A stretch of 7,634 bases of DNA from CAWBRT01 sp050015355 (GTDB lineage Bacteria > Acidobacteriota > Terriglobia > Terriglobales > Acidobacteriaceae): assembly GCA_050015355.1 (NCBI GenBank), contig JBEKBO010000170.1, positions 1-7,634 on the forward strand. Direction: 5' to 3'. Of this stretch, positions 6,356-7,634 are shown piece after piece. How positions within the stretch are numbered: the stretch's first letter is position 1; every line of letters starts with the position of its first letter. Both the position numbers and the translations under genes were made by a program. The notes beneath the pieces were generated by a model. The model ran no database searches. It saw only the letters and a program-made list of their open reading frames with translations, and was not told the origin of the DNA.

Positions 6356-6384
6356 AGTTTAAGCCTCTTGCAACCGTGCCGCAA
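6356..6384 (-). promoter_or_regulatory. Candidate promoter of the DAHP synthase unit
   Basis: On the minus strand TTGCGG (6384-6379, 3 of 6 matches), a 17-nt spacer and TAAACT (6361-6356, 4 of 6 matches) sit 21 nt upstream of the ATG at 6334. The -10 sequence is the same hexamer as at murB. A GAGG ribosome-binding site lies between this box and the start codon, so here a short leader is expected. No attenuator or T-box structure fits in so short a leader. Confidence 0.3.
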
Positions 6385-6428
6385 TGTTGCCCGGCGCTAG
6401 TTGGTCAGTTTCCGAATAGCGGTTCGAT

Positions 6429-6483
6429 GGTGCCCCACGATCCCCGTCGGTGCCCCACATCTGCGGCAGTTAGCAGATGTGGG
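6429..6483. repeat. Direct repeat plus perfect 11-bp hairpin (TGCCCCAC type)
   Basis: GGTGCCCCAC occurs at 6429-6438 and again at 6449-6458, exactly 20 bp apart. The second copy runs into a perfect hairpin, CCCACATCTGC (6454-6464) with GCAGATGTGGG (6473-6483), with an 8-nt loop. The hairpin shares its CCCAC/GTGGG ends with the two hairpins at 1568-1654 but has different inner arms. It lies between the divergent DAHP synthase and nfo promoters, so it is better explained as a dispersed palindromic repeat than as a terminator. Confidence 0.75.
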
Positions 6484-6567
6484 ATTTCTAACGTGAGGTA
6501 GCTTCTTGAACTGTCATGCGTATGCAGTGACCTGCAATCCCATGGATGGTTGTGCTATATGTTGCGC

Positions 6568-7518
6568 ATGCCAACCGCAGCCAGTAACGAACCTGCAAAA
6601 CGAGAGAGAGACATACTGAAGCTGATTCCGCCGCCGGATGCGCCGCCGCAGCTTACTGCGCGCCGCATCGGAATTCATACGTCGACCGCCGGCGGCGTGG
6701 AAAATGCCGCCGAACGCGCTTACCGGCTCGGATGCAACACCTTTCAGATCTTCTCGTCGAGTCCGCGGCAGTGGAAGCCTTTCGACCTCTCGCGCGCCCA
6801 GTGTGAGGTGATGGGCCGTTTGCGCGACAAGTACGATCTGCGCCCCCTCATCGTCCACGCCAACTATCTCATCAATGTCGCCGGCGGTAATACCGGGTTC
6901 TGCGGCAAATCGATTGAGGCCTTGCGCGCCGAGATGCAACGTGCGATTGCGCTGAATGCCGCCTATCTCGTGCTGCATCCAGGGTCGTTTCGTGGGTCGG
7001 AGCGTGCCGAGGGTCTGGAACGAGCCGCCAGCGCAATCGCGCAAGCCGCCGAGGCACAGCACCTGGCGCGCGCCGGTCTGACCGTCCTGATTGAAAATAC
7101 GGCGGGCGCCGAGTATTCGCTCGGCGGCAGCTTTGAGCAGGTCGCGGAGTTGCTGGATCGGCTGCGGCCAGTTGTGCCTGTGGCCGCCTGCATCGACACC
7201 TGCCACACTCATGTCGCGGGCTACGACATCGTCAGCGAAGCTGGATACGAACAAACGATGCGGCAGCTCGAAGCGACCATCGGCCTCAAGAACATTCCCG
7301 TCTGGCATTGCAATGACGCGAAAGCCGACCGAGGTTCAAAGCTCGACCGTCACCAGCACATAGGGAAGGGAAGCATCGGGCTGGAACCTTTTCGCCGCCT
7401 GGTGAACGACCGCCGCACCGCGCACGCGGCCTTCATTGCCGAAACTCCCATCGACGAGCCGCTCGATGACCTGACGAACGTGAACGCCCTGAAAGCACTG
7501 GTAGGCCAGCTTCGCTAG
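6568..7518 (+). CDS. nfo: Deoxyribonuclease IV (endonuclease IV, AP endonuclease)
   Basis: Nfo is a zinc-dependent TIM-barrel enzyme that nicks DNA 5' to abasic sites and removes 3' blocking groups in base-excision repair. Counting from the ATG at 6568 the protein has 316 residues. The expected metal ligands are all present: His97 (IVHANY), His137 (LVLHPGS), Glu176 (IENTAG), Asp210 and His213 (CIDTCHTH), His247 (WHCNDAK), Asp260 and His262 (LDRHQHIGKG), and Glu292 (IAETP). The barrel begins at RRIGIHTSTAGG, so there is an N-terminal extension of about 32 polar, proline-containing residues that E. coli Nfo lacks. No start codon lies closer to the barrel. Upstream in-frame alternatives are ATG 6559 and TTG 6550. 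I prefer 6568 because a TGC-TATATG extended -10-like sequence (6553-6561) would place transcription near it. There is no Shine-Dalgarno. The stop codon at 7516-7518 sits inside a CTAG next to an IS630-type gene; the C-terminus looks complete. Confidence 0.95.
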   Translation: MPTAASNEPAKRERDILKLIPPPDAPPQLTARRIGIHTSTAGGVENAAERAYRLGCNTFQIFSSSPRQWKPFDLSRAQCEVMGRLRDKYDLRPLIVHANYLINVAGGNTGFCGKSIEALRAEMQRAIALNAAYLVLHPGSFRGSERAEGLERAASAIAQAAEAQHLARAGLTVLIENTAGAEYSLGGSFEQVAELLDRLRPVVPVAACIDTCHTHVAGYDIVSEAGYEQTMRQLEATIGLKNIPVWHCNDAKADRGSKLDRHQHIGKGSIGLEPFRRLVNDRRTAHAAFIAETPIDEPLDDLTNVNALKALVGQLR

Positions 7519-7634
7519 AGCGGTTCCCATGAAGCTATATACCGTATCCGCAGTGTTTGAACCAAGCTGCGGCGTTGTCCGGGGTGATAGCTGCGAGGGC
7601 CAGAGCAGCAGCCTGTTCGAGGGCTTCCAGCAGA
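7517..7634 (-). mobile_element. Right end of an IS630-family insertion sequence (partial)
   Basis: The terminal 100 bases encode the C-terminus of an IS630-type transposase, so an element extends beyond the window. IS630 elements insert at TA, the type member preferring CTAG, and duplicate the TA. A CTAG is present at 7515-7518, overlapping the nfo stop codon, leaving about 16 nt between it and the transposase stop for the terminal inverted repeat. The exact boundary is inferred, because the other end of the element is not in view. Confidence 0.45.
7535..7634 (-). CDS. IS630-family transposase, C-terminal 32 residues
   Basis: Read on the minus strand from the window edge to a TAG at 7537-7535, the frame gives 32 residues ending ITPDNAAAWFKHCGYGI. 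This closing segment, a helix followed by ITPDxxxxWFKHCGY, is characteristic of IS630/Tc1-mariner-type DDE transposases. The catalytic Asp and Glu residues are outside the window, so intactness cannot be judged. The gene is convergent with nfo, with 16 nt between the stop codons. A frameshift upstream, common in IS630 genes, cannot be excluded. Confidence 0.8.
   Translation of the reverse strand, partial: LLEALEQAAALALAAITPDNAAAWFKHCGYGI

Noticed and set aside
5513..6400. Plus-strand 295-codon frame
   Set aside because: Antisense to DAHP synthase, which has all catalytic residues; composition is atypical of a real protein.
6514..7308. Minus-strand 264-codon frame
   Set aside because: Antisense to nfo, whose metal ligands are all present; no motifs in the opposite frame.

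Overview
This 7.6 kb window is GC-rich, tightly packed bacterial chromosome. Several features together suggest an Acidobacteriota-like genome. There is a type I-beta DAHP synthase, a zinc-ribbon/rhomboid/TPR protein and a YVTN beta-propeller lipoprotein. The intergenic spaces hold palindromic repeats of the CATCCTGAGCG and TGCCCCAC kinds, which I recall as common in acidobacterial genomes. The lineage is inference; there is no rRNA or other phylogenetic marker here.

Layout from left to right. (a) Positions 1-53 hold the first codons of an unidentified minus-strand gene, preceded by a plausible promoter. (b) Positions 156-246 are an imperfect palindromic repeat. (c) murB (297-1445, minus) is a complete type I MurB. 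(d) The murB upstream space (1446-1733) contains a composite palindrome of two hairpins inside an outer inverted repeat. (e) An unrecognised plus-strand multi-pass membrane protein follows (1734-2555), with lower GC than its neighbours. (f) Three minus-strand genes form a tight unit read from 6334 down to 2649: DAHP synthase, a beta-propeller lipoprotein whose GTG start overlaps the preceding TGA, and a rhomboid-TPR protein that starts 3 nt after the propeller gene's stop. (g) A divergent spacer (6335-6567) carries a third hairpin and a short direct repeat. (h) nfo, encoding endonuclease IV, runs 6568-7518 on the plus strand. (i) The last 100 bases are the 3' end of an IS630-family transposase gene on the minus strand. 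Its element end appears to lie against a CTAG motif containing the nfo stop codon.

Functionally the core genes are housekeeping: peptidoglycan precursor synthesis (murB), the first step of the shikimate pathway (DAHP synthase) and base-excision repair (nfo). The genes of least certain role are the two envelope proteins coupled to DAHP synthase and the orphan membrane protein beside the repeats. I see no RNA genes, no CRISPR array and no recognisable multi-gene defence system. The best candidates for something undescribed are the orphan membrane protein and the DAHP synthase/propeller/rhomboid unit.
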